Assembly: GCA_948567375.1 (NCBI GenBank)
Contig: OX419757.1
Location: 43,400,001 to 43,464,000 of the forward strand
DNA: 64,000 nucleotides
Source: Lunularia cruciata
Lineage: Eukaryota; Streptophyta; Marchantiopsida; Lunulariales; Lunulariaceae
Direction of reading: 5' to 3'
The notes beneath the pieces are model-generated. The model was not told the DNA's origin and searched no databases. It worked only from the letters and a program-made list of their open reading frames with translations. This document shows positions 13,690 to 25,000 of this stretch, piece by piece. The first letter of the stretch is position 1. Each line of letters begins with the position of its first letter. A program made the position numbers and the translations under genes.

Positions 13690-15489
13690 TTGGTTAGATG
13701 CTAGTCAACTTCTTGTGATGGAGAAGGATACAAGGAGCATAAGACCTATTGTTATTGGGGAGGTCTTTTTGCATCTTGTAGCCATACAAATTATCCTTCA
13801 ACATTGTTCTTACTTCTAAGAGCACCACAATCCACAATAATTTGCAGTTGCTACAAAGGGTGTGAGGCAATATCTCTAGCATCAGAGCACTCTTAGATAT
13901 CTATCCAAGTGTGTTATTCTACATGTGTATGTTGAGATTCTCAATTTTAATAGTATCTCATATGCACCCATCTTTTGAGAGCTTAGGGAGGCCTATAGAT
14001 CCTTGGAAAGTCTTATTTCTTCAGTCAATCCATCTATTGCTCCCCTTCTTCCTTTTATTACTTCCACAATTTCTCATAAGAAGGAGTCCTTATCTTGGAG
14101 TTGGTTGTTGATACATGAAAAAGAGATCCTTTAAGGAGATATTTCTTTCTCATGGCTCACTTTTAAGCTTCTAGTTGCTTCTTTGGCCATGATAGGTTGT
14201 GTTTTTCCTGCCTTAGAAAATGATATATATATCATGGGCATAATAGATCAAATTAGGTAGGTCTTTGATCACTTGACTACCAAGCTTCATCTTGTAGGCT
14301 TGAGAATCAAGGTGGTCAAATTATAGAGCATGGCCATGTTGAATTATCCCTTCTCATCTTGAGCTCCTAGAGAGTTGTATCATATCTATAAATGGACTAC
14401 ATGTTATTGGAGTGCCAATAGGATCCAAGGATTTTTTTCCACATGCTTCTTAAACACAACCTTTGTAGAGGATATTCTCTACATACTTTCCTCTACTAGG
14501 ATATCCATAGGTGGCATTTGGTAGACTCTACTCTAGTATTTCTTATCACCAACTTAACTACTTTGCATGGTTCTCTCTTCTTTGACCTTCTTGCAAGTTT
14601 GAGCGCTTTTGATAGGAGGATTATACAAATCTTTGGTGATATCATTGGACTAGGGAAATTTGAGTTAGGGGATTTGGCATGTAGACACACTTTACTAACT
14701 TTGTGTAGAAGAGTATGCCTACTATCTATTGAGGAGATAACACCTATAGTATTTTTTGAGTAGTTAGGTTCTCTTGGCATCTTTACTTCTTCCCAATTTG
14801 TAGTTGCTAATAGGCCAATCTTGAAGATGTATGTGACCAAGATAGAAGATGGATCCTTTTCTCTCTAGGTGCTATTGTGGTAGACAAGATATGGTCTATC
14901 TCTATAGGCACAAGATGACATTCCATCCTTTGCTTCCTTACCTTTGGGTTGGAGCAAAGGCTTGCAATCTTCCTTGATGGACTACATAGGCTACATTCTC
15001 TCTTATTTTACACATCCATTCCTTGGACTACTAGAGCACATCTTTGCTTTTGCTTTGGCAATGGTGATGTCTATTGGATCCTAACTTGACCATGCATTAG
15101 GGCATTTTGACTTGGACTAGCTACTTTGTCTAGAACAATGAATTTTTCCTAGGTTTAGTCTACCCATTTGTACCTTCATTACTTATTTGTGAGCATGGCT
15201 CTACATTAGATGTAGCAATTGTCCATGTGATACAATGTTCTTTTGGAGGACAAGGGATAGCTACCCATGATCAAAAAAATGGTACAATGTTTGTCATGAC
15301 ATAGGAGAATTAATACCTTGTTTGGAGGGATTGTTGGTATGCTTGCAAGTGACATGGGTCAATGCTAACTTATACTTGGTCCAAGATGATCAAGTGACAA
15401 TAGAAATGGTTATGGTTATGGATCTTACATGTAATGCAGTTTTGGAGGGAGCAATTACTCATTGGAAAATGGAGTGGCAATAGGCAAGG
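13690..15489 (+). pseudogene. LINE-like reverse-transcriptase element (copy L2), degenerate
   Basis: Colinear with 54540-56640. Going right, it carries the RT segments: a RPIVIGEVFLHLV-like tract, a GCEAISL tract, a region matching the RDPLGGPLF box near 14125-14150, and a decayed D-D box near 14220 (read as LENDIYIMG, where the copy at 55800 reads VDDTHIVG). The thumb-like tract CRRVCLLSIEEITPIVFF follows near 14700-14760. The C-terminal domain shared with 7345-8240 runs to about 15480. Frames shift many times. It lacks the insertion found at 54969-55706 and so preserves the empty site (GAGATCCTTT at 14123-14132). It is cut at 15490 by the TRIM-like element. Confidence 0.65.
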
Positions 15490-15578
15490 TGTTGTGCATA
15501 TATAAATTACTACACAACATCATACACTATAGAAGCACAACTCACACATAAGGCATACATGAATTCTAAAGTGCCACA
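15490..15578 (-). repeat. 89-bp terminal direct repeat (left)
   Basis: Begins TGTTGTGCATATATA and ends AAAGTGCCACA on the plus strand. Near-identical to 16029-16117 and of the same length. Acts as the 3' LTR if the element is read on the minus strand. Confidence 0.7.
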
Positions 15579-16000
15579 GTAATCAATTCTTCTTGAATTC
15601 AAATCACACTCAAATAGATCAGTACTTGATCATTCGCTCAACACTCTACTAAGAATTGGGCATTGATTATAGTCAAGCCACACCCAGTCTAGCTAAGAGA
15701 CTCTAGGTGATGCTCAACAGCCTCTGTCCACCATAGCCAAGAACTTGAAGGCTCAACATCAAAGAAGTGAGCTCTATGGAGCTACACTTCAAAGGTATAC
15801 CCCTCTTCTTGACCTAGGTCTCCAGCCCTCATGGCACCATTGATAGCACATGCAATGGTGTGAAAAATGCAAGTGACAATGGGTCCCACCATGTGATAAA
15901 TAACTCTAATGTAAAATCAGACTATCAACAAGTAGTCCACAAGTAGATACCAAAATACCTATGGTTACTAACACTATTACTCCAACTTCCAAGCAATCTA

Positions 16001-16012
16001 GCTTTGACACCA
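16001..16012 (-). other. Primer-binding site of the TRIM-like element
   Basis: Minus-strand TGGTGTCAAAGC, two transitions away from the plant retrotransposon site TGGTATCAGAGC for initiator-Met tRNA. It lies 16 nt inside the 5' LTR. Confidence 0.5.
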
Positions 16013-16028
16013 CAAATCTTGTGATAGT

Positions 16029-16117
16029 TGTTGTGCATATATACATTGCTACACAACATGATACACTATAGAAGTACAACTCACACATAAGGCATACATG
16101 AATTCTAAAGTACCACA
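16029..16117 (-). repeat. 89-bp terminal direct repeat (right)
   Basis: Partner of 15490-15578. It is the 5' LTR on the minus strand and directly adjoins the integrase-PHD region at 16118, so it may also have served as that element's 3' LTR. Confidence 0.7.
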
Positions 16118-17138
16118 ATTGCACCCCTAACTGGCGGTTAGGTCACTCTAACTCTAGATAGCCATCTACTACAAGTATTATAGTATTCCTTACGGTGAGC
16201 AAAGATGAAGAAGCCAGGTGCTATCAAGCCCATTGATAGTCACTTGTCTATAATCTATACCATATAAAGTGTGAACTACCTATAGATCAAGTACATCTAG
16301 GACATAACTACTATCCCTAACAAACCAACATGAGAGGAGGAGTCAAACATGCCATATGCCATCCTCTCAAAAAACTGTCACACACTAACATAGTAGCTCC
16401 TCCACCAAAAGAGCTGCATAACATACACCGTTTTCCTGCATATACAAGTGCCAAGCTTGGGTCCATAATGCCATCAATGTTTAAGAGATGGCGTGGTGCT
16501 TAATTTCACACATGATCCTTCCAAACAACACCATCATGTCCTTCTTACATGAGAACTCTAGAAGGCAAGACCTCACACACTCTCTAGATAGTACGGCATG
16601 TAGTAAGATCAAGGTTGTTAATGTTGTCTATTGTAGATATACATAGTCACCTAGATGAAATTGACAGATCAAAGATCTACATAACCTCCTTCTCAAATAG
16701 TAGCAAAGCATAAGGTATCCCTATGCTAAGCAATTGCTAAGTTCTCAAAGGCCATCAACGTTACTTTCCAAAAGATCTTTACTTATTGAGAACATGTACT
16801 CACCCTTATGTTTGAATCATCCAAGTCCAAAACTATAGTAGCATCTCAATGAATGGCTGCAAGTAAATTTGGATCTTGTCCATAGAATAGAAAGTAAGAA
16901 GAGGAGGATATTAAGGAGGATTGCCAGCTGAACCAATAGCCTATGGCCATCCAAGGTAATTGGAGATCCCAATCTCCCAAGTGGTCTCTCTTTAAACCAT
17001 ACTTGCACAATCCTCTCTTCATCATCTAAACCACTCTCTCTGTTGAGCCATCTGCCTTAGGGTGATCTTGGGAGGTGATATGATGATCAATCAAGACATT
17101 GTCACACAAGACTTGAAACTCCTCCAAGAAATCTATAC
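16118..17138 (-). pseudogene. Gypsy integrase C-terminal half with PHD finger, degenerate
   Basis: Minus strand. The N-terminal side, near 17100-17040, carries the end of an integrase core (ITSQDHPKADGSTERVV), where the catalytic glutamate of the D,D-35-E triad is present. It continues through GDWDLQLPWMAIGYWFS-like and FYGQDPNL tracts. Around 16440-16300 a PHD-type zinc finger follows: C-M-L-C, then ATMLVCD, then RGWHMACLTPPL, then CPRC. The fourth zinc ligand is replaced (CDSF where a cysteine would be expected), and two stops precede the last CxxC. A retrotransposon PHD finger is plausibly a histone-tail reader guiding integration; that is inference. The upstream part is lost to the solo LTR at 17139-17700. 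Probably the tail of the methyltransferase-type gypsy B. Confidence 0.65.
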
Positions 17139-17700
17139 TATAACATTTATTTGTGCATGTATGTGCTATTGTGATATTTAGTTTGATATTATAAGTACTT
17201 GAGAGATATTAGTCATATAAAGATGAAGGATGGTTCTACATTAGTCATGATTAGCTAAATTTAGTCATAGCTAAGACAAAGGGAACCTTAATTTAGAGGA
17301 AGTGGAAAAGATAGGCACCACTATTTTGGATTCTAGTGTATGACTTGGTATTATTCCTAGGTGTTTGGCTTTGATGAAAGAGTTGAGAACTCTTGGATCC
17401 ACAAGTCTTTTTACTTCAAAATTCTTCTATAGTCCAAGGGTAGCCCATGTGAAGGAATCCTTGACTTAGTGATTGAGTCAAGATAATACCACATGTTGAG
17501 GAGAATATTCCCATGATTATAAATATTCCTTTAGACTTTTTGACTTTATTTGAATTTTAGCTTACTAACTTGAGTTACTCCAATAATTAGTAACTTTGGT
17601 GCATAATTATTTCACAAGTATATAAACTAGGGGTGAGGAGGTACTCATTGTTCTTCCATTTGCAATTATCTATGTCTCATTGAGTTCTCTAGTGAGCAAT
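17139..17700 (+). repeat. Solo LTR, TGTAATACCC family, 3'-truncated
   Basis: Matches 31412-32099, 53260-53951 and 56701-57390 in the same orientation, and 20951-21613 inverted. It starts with a decayed TATAACATTT version of TGTAATACCC and contains the family TATA box (AGTATATAAAC near 17627). It stops at GAGCAAT, where the chromovirus LTR begins, and lacks the last 130 bp. Confidence 0.7.
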
Positions 17701-18127
17701 GGGGTAAAAGAAAAAGACCAAGGAGAGAAATAGGAGAATGAAAACTCACATTGGGACACTTGAATGAGAGAAAACTCCGAATGCCTAGGATGAGCTTTGG
17801 CTTTGGTATTTATAGGTAGCATACAAAGCCTTTGAGAAGCTTCTCAAGAAGCTTCCTTGAGCCACTTTCTTAGAGTGCAAGTCAAGTTAACTAGGAAGCT
17901 TCTCAAGAAGCTTCCTTCTAGAAGCCGCCTACTTGGCATGCAAGCCAAGCTAGTTAGAAGCTTCTAGAAGTTTCCTTCTAGAAGCTACCTGCTTGGAGCA
18001 CAAGTTAGCTAGTTAGGAAGCTTCCCAAGAAGCTTCCTAGATGCTTCTAGAATATTCTAGGCTAATTTGGCTTATTCTTTGCTTTGTTAACCTTACTAAC
18101 TACGTCGCTAAACTCCATATTGTTACA
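17701..18127 (-). repeat. 3' LTR of chromovirus
   Basis: On the minus strand it starts TGTAACAATATGG at 18127, directly after a purine tract, and runs to about 17701 (ending ...TTTACCCC[A]). It follows the chromodomain stop of the pol gene at the distance expected for a 3' LTR. It is rich in GAAGCTTC and TTCTAGAA palindromes, described separately. No 5' partner is present in the window. Confidence 0.65.
17836..18057. promoter_or_regulatory. Cluster of heat-shock-element-like motifs in the LTR
   Basis: Heat-shock elements are alternating GAA and TTC triplets spaced by two bases. At 17957-17974 there are four perfect units in a row (GAAnnTTCnnGAAnnTTC). At 18045-18057 there are three (TTCnnGAAnnTTC). 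Further two-unit palindromes lie at 17836-17843, 17848-17855, 17895-17902, 17907-17914, 17916-17923 and 17976-17983. The arrangement is symmetric, so strand does not matter. Heat-responsive LTRs with such sites are known (Arabidopsis ONSEN). Whether this one is active is inference. Confidence 0.55.
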
Positions 18128-18142
18128 TATTCCCCCACCGCT
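18128..18142 (-). other. Polypurine tract of chromovirus
   Basis: Minus strand AGCGGTGGGGGAATA immediately before the LTR start TGTAAC. This is the usual site of plus-strand priming. Confidence 0.5.
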
Positions 18143-20950
18143 AGTTGGTGACGTACTCATCGCCATTGAAGCTTCAAACTCCTGGATAGCAGTTTGTGCA
18201 TTCTAGAGGTGAGAAAGAGGTTCCCATATGGCATCATGAAGAGGATAACCTTTCCAAAGGACCTTGTACTATGTATGTTGTCGGCGTCCTTGTTGGATGT
18301 GATGACGTGCAAATATATGATCAACTTTGTACTCCTCATGATCATTGATATGATAGGTGGAGGAGGAGGTTGGCCTCAAGAGGAAAAAGAAGAGGGGTTA
18401 GGAAAAAAGGGTTTCAACTTGGAAATATGAAAGACATGATGGATGCACATATGAGAAGGCAAGGCAAGTCGATAAACAACAAGAAAGACAATTTGGGTGA
18501 CATCAAAAGGTCCTATCCAATTAGGGGCAAGTTTACAAACTTGGGTATCAAGTGGGAGGGGTAGATTACTAGAGGATAGCATAACTTTATCACCAACTTC
18601 AAAGTGAGATCACGACAATGGTGGTCCACATATTTTTTTGACTATTTTGAGCAACAAGGAGGTGAGATTTGGCTTGTTGGAGAGATTTGGATATGGTGGT
18701 CAAGAAGGTTGAAGTATGAGGGACCTGAGATGAGGGAGGAGTAAGAAGAGAATCTGGGCAAGCAGATCTTGGCAAAAATTGAGAAAGAAAGGAGAGAATC
18801 TGGTGCTTGCCTGTTTAGAATTGTTGTATGCAAACTCCGCAGCTGCAAGACATTCATCCCAATTGGTATGGTGAATGTTGATGAAGGCACAAAGCATATC
18901 TTCCAAGGTGCAATTTGCACATTTAGTTTGTTCATCAGTTTGAGGATGATAGGCTGTGGAAAAAGCAAGCTTGGTGCCAAGTATATATAAGAGGGCTTGC
19001 CAAAAGTTTCCGGTGAAGCAAGGATCACGGTCGGAGATGAGTACACGTGGCATCCCATGATGTTTGAATACATTATCAAAGTAGAGTTGTGCCAAGGTTG
19101 GAGCATCCACAATATCAACTATTGGTGCCGAATGGATTTGCTTACTAAGCTTATGTACAAACACCACAATTGTTGTGTGACCTTGTTGTGTCTTGGGCAA
19201 GGAGGTGATGAGATCTAAGCTCACATGTTCCCAACAAGTAGTTGGAATGTGCAGTGGCTGAAGGAGTCCACTCAGCTTTTGGTTACAAGCCTTGTTGCAT
19301 TGACAACTCTCACACAATCAAAAAAACTCCCAAACATCTTGTGTCATGTTGGGCCACCACCATTGGTGTTGGAGGGTACCCAAGGTCTTGTCCACCCCCA
19401 TGTGACCAATTATAGGTAGATCATGGGCTTCTTGAAGGTGCACAAGTCAAAGATCACCTTTGGCTAGAACATAGATCCGGTCCGCATAGAATAGAAGGCC
19501 TTCCTTGAAAGAGAAGGTGTTGTACTCCTTGTCATATGCTGTTATATGACCATGTTCCATTTGGAAGAAAGGATCTTGTTGTAGAGCTAACTGAAATTTT
19601 TTATGGACCTTAGGGTCAATTGCCACCGTGATGAGAGGAAGAGAATTCAAATCAGGTCATCATGATAGAGTATCAGGGATGACATGGAACCAACTTGGTT
19701 TGTACTCAAGTTTGATGTCAAAAAATTGGAGTTGCTTTTCCCATTGATGATGTTGACTCTTCATGTGTTCCAAGTGTAAGGTCTGCAAGAATGGCTTGTG
19801 ATCAGTTTGCATGATCACTTGTTTCTCCAAGAGATACTGCCTCCATACCTTGGTGGCATATACCATAGCAAGTTGTTCCCAATCTCAAGCAGAGTAATTT
19901 CTTTCAGCTGTATTTAGTTGGTGAGACACAAAGGCAATGAGATGTAATCCATCTGGGAATTCTTGTTGCAACATAGCTCCAATTGCAAAGTTAGAAGCAT
20001 CAAAATCAACCACACAAGGTAGTTGAGGATCATATGGTTGAAGAATGGGTCTTGAAGACACCATATGCTTTAACTTTTGGAATGTTTCTTCATGCTTGGT
20101 GGTCCACCGGAAGCTTGAGTTCTTTCCCAAGAGGTCAGTCAATGGTGCAGCCACATGAGCTTGATAGTGGATGAACCATCGGTAAAAACTGGCCAATCCA
20201 TTGAATGCCCATACTTCTATAATATCCTTTGGAGTAGGCCAATCAGTAATGGCCTTGATTTTCTCTTATTCCATCTTGATCCCCTCTGATGAGATCTTAT
20301 GACCCAAGAAGGTAACCTCTTTTTTCCAAAAGGCACACTTTGACTTCTTGTAGTAAAATTTCCATTGTTGTAGTTGTCTTAGGACTTCTTGCACATGATT
20401 CACATGTTTTGCCTTTGTCTTACTATAGATTAAGATATCATCCAAGAACACCACCACGGATTGATCCAATAGTCCATCCAACACCCAATGCATCTGATCC
20501 ATGAAGACAATTGGAGCATTAGTGAGTCTGAAAGGTAGAACTCTCCACTCAAAGTGCACATACCTTGTGCAAAAGGTAGTCTTTTGCACATCTTCTCTAT
20601 CAATAGGAATTTGCCAATAGCCGCTGCAAAGATCCAACTTGGAAAAGTAGCATGCTCCACTTAGTTGATCAAGCAAGTCATGAATCTAGGGCAAGGGATA
20701 TGCATCCTTCACGGTTTGCTTATTGAGCCCACGGTAATCAATACAAAAACAAAGTCCTCCATCCTTCTTTGGAACAAATAGTACTAGTGCTTCCTTAGGA
20801 GAGGTACTATGTGGTATGAAGTCCTTCTCCAACAACTCTGTAAGTGTTTTTTGCAACTCCTCCAACTCCTTTGGTGAGAGCCGATAGATTGGTCTACTCA
20901 CCAGAGTACTTCCCTGGCAATAACTTGATCTTGAAGGGCATACGTTGATC
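18143..20950 (-). pseudogene. Chromovirus pol: RT, RNase H, integrase, chromodomain (degenerate)
   Basis: Minus strand, high to low coordinate. RT starts near 20920 with a [15 protein letters not shown] tract, then [41 protein letters not shown] and the catalytic box VFLDDILIYS near 20440. RNase H has the VVDFDASNFAIGA (about 20020) and TDHKPF motifs. Integrase has LDLITSLPKTQQG (first D), LISDRDPCFTGNFW (second D) and TAYHPQTDEQT, where the usual E is at or near a changed residue (TKCANCT for the expected TERVNRT). An SH3-like stretch (LAPNWIGPFDV) follows near 18520. Between about 18330 and 18170 a chromodomain is read: EEYKVDHI, then YKVLWKGYPLHDAIWEPLS, one frame with two stops. Gag and protease are missing; at 20951 a solo LTR abuts. 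Typical Tekay/Reina-like chromovirus by gene order. Confidence 0.8.
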
Positions 20951-21613
20951 TGTGAGCCGGCCTGTCTCTCACTCAGAATGAACCTCTGATGGCTATTATG
21001 GTAGCGCACCATGGACTAAGAAGGCAAGGAACCCTAACTCAATCATGGACTAAGAAGGCAAGGAACCCTAACTCAATCATACTCCTCCAAGGCTAACACT
21101 CCAAGACACAAGACATTGCTCACTAGAGAACTCAATGAGAGAGAGATAGTTGCAAATGAAAGGATGATAAGTACTTCCTCACCCCTTGTTTATATACTTG
21201 TGAAATAGTTACGTACCAAAGTTACTAATTACCGCAATAACTAGACTAAAAGTCAAGTAAAGTAAAAAAGTAGAAAGTAATATCCATTCACATGGGCATA
21301 TTCCACTAGCATGTGATCTTATCTTAACCCAACCACTAAGTCAAGGAATCCTTCACATGGGCTAGCCTTGGACTATAGAAGAATCCAAAACAAAAAGGCT
21401 TGCGGGCCCAAGAGTTCTCAACTCTTTCCTCAAAGCCAAACACCTAGGAATAATACCAAGTCAACACACTAGAATCCAAAATAGTGGTGCTCATCTTTTC
21501 CACTTCCTCTGAAGTAAGGTCCCCTCTATCTTAGCTATGACTAACTTTAGCTAATCATGACTAATGTAGAACCATACTTTATCTTTGTATAAATAATATC
21601 TCTCAAGTACTTG
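20951..21613 (-). repeat. Solo LTR, TGTAATACCC family, inverted
   Basis: Minus-strand copy, ending TGTGAGCC at 20951 (the family end GGCTCACA). On its 5' side it breaks off at about 21613, missing the first ~60 bp. It lies exactly between methyltransferase-gypsy sequence and the chromovirus RT, so it marks a rearrangement or insertion junction. It carries an internal 34-bp tandem duplication. Confidence 0.7.
21010..21077. repeat. 34-bp tandem duplication
   Basis: Two identical adjacent 34-bp units (21010-21043 and 21044-21077) beginning CATGGACTAAGAAGG. The other copies of this LTR have one unit, so the duplication is specific to this copy. Confidence 0.85.
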
Positions 21614-22060
21614 TAATTCAATCTTTGTGTGAAAAACTCCCTCCACTCTAGCTGCAAGCTCCACACGTCCTCTAGTTGCATCCCAAGTGGACCAAGGATG
21701 TAATCCAAGCGGCCCATGCTCACCTAGATGGACTCCAAGTAGACCACTCTCCTTAGTAGCTATTGGATGTGTTGCAAGAATACCATGTCCACTCGGTCCA
21801 TCGCCCCCAACATGTGCCTGAATCGTCTCAATAGGCACAGGGCCCACAAGTGTCCGAGTGGTGATGCCTATCAAGCGCATCCTATGCTGCTCTGCCAAGC
21901 CAAGGCTCACAATCCAAGTCAAATAGTTTAAGTTTATAGCTTGACCTAACACCTGACGCCTAGATGCTTCTAACATTGCTGGAACAGTGGTAAAACCGGT
22001 ACAAAAACCCATTGCCCACTCTCTCTCATCAGCATTGGGCTCCACCAACTACTGTAACTG
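21614..22060 (-). pseudogene. C-terminus of retrotransposon cytosine methyltransferase (gypsy B)
   Basis: Open from about 22048 down to 21551 on the minus strand. The first part carries the end of a C5-methyltransferase: EPNADEREWAMGFCTGFTT, equivalent to the motif IX region, then RRQVLGQAINLNYLTWIVSL, equivalent to motif X, which in DRM/DNMT3-type enzymes closes the fold. It joins in sense with the sequence ending at 25840, on the other side of the 3.78-kb insertion. After the enzyme a linker (TRTLVGPVPIETIQAHVGG) is read. RT sequence of this family does not follow; the solo LTR at 21613 cuts it off. Degenerate. Confidence 0.65.
22056..22060. other. Target-site duplication, left of coiled-coil LTR copy 2
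   Basis: AACTG directly before TGTGGTACC. The partner at 25840-25844 is AACGG (4 of 5 identical). The 5-bp length suits an LTR-type integrase. Confidence 0.55.
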
Positions 22061-25000
22061 TGTGGTACCCACATTTTTTGTTTTTCTTGAAATGGAGACG
22101 AAGAAGTGTATAGAGAAGTCGGATTGCGCTTGTATGGCCAAAGAAGGCAAAGAAAAGAGTTTTCGGGATGAAACCCAAGGTAACGTGGCTTCAGGTCATA
22201 AGGCAAAGTACTCGGACTTGCCTTGTCAGCATACAACCCAAAGTAAGAAGTCTTTGTATTGGGGGGTGCTCAACCCAAGGCAAAGACAATGTAACAAATT
22301 TTCTTTGGGGTGAGAAATTCAAGAAGGGACCGTTCAAAAACCAGTGGTCATACACGTGAAGTACACTTTACAATGACAAGCGCATGCAAGAGGTGTGATT
22401 TCTTGGTAGAAACTCAAATTGAAGAGAGACAAAGAAGGCGCAACTCTCTAAAAATTGGGCTAATGACAAAGCAATCTTGAGCAATTTTCCTTTGCCGTTG
22501 AGGAGTCGTCCTACAAGAGATCGTGGGAAAGGAAGTAGAGTTGAAGATGCGCTAGTGTGTAGAGGAGAATTTGAGAGAGCTAACCCGAGAGACAATGAGG
22601 AAGAAAGAAAGATGGGAGGAGGAAAGAAGAACTCCAAATTCGTAGTGAGAAATCATGCAATTTGGAGGTTAGATGTGATTGCAAGGATCAAAGTCTTGAG
22701 CCGACTTCGGATCATATTCTTTGCGTGGAACTAGAATGTTAGTTTTCCAAGATTCATGACCGAGATAATCAAGAGTAAATGTCTCAATGGCCCCAAGGAA
22801 GAGTGGAAGAGAGGAAGTCCGGCTTGATGGATGGAGTCGGATTGGAGATTAGTACTCGGAAGAGAGGTAGGCACGGAGCAGGGTGCCTCATTCTTGGGGA
22901 AGGGAGAGGTAGCCAAAGAAACCCAAGAAGTGAGGGATGCATTCTCTTTGAAGCGGACAAAGAATGGGTACAAAGTAGAGAGTTACAAGGATCCGATCAA
23001 GAGAGGGATTGTGAGTGCTCTCATGGCAATTGTGAAGCCGGAAAGAACAACTTATGTGATGAAACACCAAGCGGTATTCTTCCATAAGATATTTGCAGGA
23101 GAGCCAATCAACTAGGCAAGGTGTTTCCATGGGTGAATGAGGCAGATGGTGTGGAATTTGTGGGATAAGTTGCCTCTACATTACATTGTGCCGTTTGCAG
23201 CTCATTTCTACCTCAAGTTGAATCTGCTCAATGCGGCGGAGCGCAATAGAATGGTGTTGCATTTTCATCCCAACTTAAGAAAGGAAGTCGACACGGAGGA
23301 GCAACAGTACATTCTTCAGATCCAAAGCAGTGATGAGTACTATGCACAGACAGGGAAGAGTGCGTAGGTGGAAGTAAGTACTCCGAAGTTGAAGAAGTGG
23401 ATTCAACAAGGAGAAGGCAAAGACATAGAGAAAAAAAGACCTTGGAAGACCAGAAGGGTAAACCCAAGGAAAGGTATGGTAGTGATCGCATTGTTGGAAG
23501 AAGACTCGAAGGGCGAAGCCGAGTGCAAGTCCAAAGACTCGGAATGTGAGGAAGAACCCAAGATTACACTACAAAGTGGGGATACAAGTAGTGACAACAA
23601 TGAAGGTGGGGAGATGACATCGGTGCACACAATAGAAGAAGAAGTTCAGATGGAGCTCGAAGAAGAGAGTAACGCAAAGTTGGAAGACAAAGTGCCCAAG
23701 CAAGAGGAGAAGAAGATTACCATTCAGAGAGGAGTTCGGTCCAAGTGCAAGGTGAAGTGTGAAGCGGGTCCAAGCAAGGTAAGGGAAGAGGAGAATGCCA
23801 GTTTGGGGAGTGAAGCCTCCATTCCGATATGACGACTGCAGAGAAGAAGGCAAGTATCAAGAGAAGAAGAGATAAAGAAGGAGATCACTCCGCAAGTTGA
23901 AGTAGTTGCGAGTGATGGAGTGGAGTACCTACAAGAAGTTGTGTGTCCTTTGTTGGTGAAATTGGAACACAAGAAGAGGGAGATGTAGTCAAAGTGTCCA
24001 GAGGTGAAGACTGTATTGCAGGTATTAGCACGACTAAAAGAAGAGAACTCGGAGTTGAAGAAGAGTATAATTCGAGGTGAGGAGGAAAGGGAAGTACTAC
24101 GAGTGGATGCAATAGTGTAGAGTCAAGTGGTAGAAAACTTGAAGAGAGAAGCAAGGTATCGAGAGGAACTTGTGAAGCAGAGTGACAAAGCAAAGGAAAG
24201 ACAAATTGCTAAATATGAGATCTTGAAGCAACAGTTTGAGGATTCAAGACTAGAAATTATCCATGCTATGGCAAGGGTAGCAGAGAAGGAACAAGAGCTT
24301 GATAGGGTAATGGAGAGTGTAGAAGAGAAGAAGCAATTGTGGCAACAAGAGTTGACAATGAGATACAGGGAAGAAGAGAGATTGCGAGAGTTACTTTGTA
24401 ATCAGGAAGAGAAGGTTGTATAGAAGAAGGAGAAGGAAATTGTGAAAGCCGAGTTCAAAGCAAAATTGGCAATGTACCAAGAGGATTGGCTTGCAGATTG
24501 GGAGCGCAAGAGGAAGATGAGACTGGAGCCCTTGAAGGAGATTGTAATCAAGATGAATGAGATACTGAGTACAGAGGCCAGTGTGCGTATCAAGGAGACG
24601 AGGCTGCACAAGTTGAATTTTTTGGTGCAGGAGACAAGAATGAGACATGCAAAGGATACCAATTTGAACACATTGTTGATAATTCTCAAAACTCGTGTAG
24701 ATAGGAAGATATTGGAGGTAGAAGACAATATCACAATTAGATTAGACTTAGTAAAGTTGGAGATAGATAAACTTTGGAAAGATGTTAGAGCAAAACCCAA
24801 AGTAGATGAAGTAGGAGTACAAATGTCTTCGGAGTTACCATTGGAGACATTAGAGAAGAGTGGGTTGGGAGATAAGGAGTTAGAAAGATTGGCCACTAGT
24901 GAAATGTCAGATCACAAAAGAGAACTATTAGATTTGGTAGAAGATGTAGGAGTTATGAAACCCGAGGATAAAATATTAGGAAGTAAAGTTACTTCGGGTT

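Larger units (their letters stand above)
15490..16117 (-). mobile_element. TRIM-like mini-retrotransposon with 89-bp LTRs
   Basis: Two direct repeats of 89 bp (15490-15578 and 16029-16117) bound 450 bp of non-coding DNA. Each repeat is TG...CA type on both strands. Read on the minus strand, the right-hand repeat is followed after 16 nt by TGGTGTCAAAGC, matching 10 of 12 bases of the initiator-Met tRNA primer site, so the element runs right to left. The internal part is similar to the leader of gypsy A, so this is likely a deletion derivative of that family. I found no matching target duplication: the left flank is LINE L2, the right flank is gypsy sequence. It could instead be the 3' LTR of the adjoining PHD-type gypsy joined to a truncated second copy. 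Confidence 0.6.

Noticed and set aside
20951-21613. This LTR as the 5' LTR of the chromovirus
   Set aside because: Its sequence differs from the chromovirus 3' LTR at 17701-18127, and it abuts RT directly with no primer site or gag.
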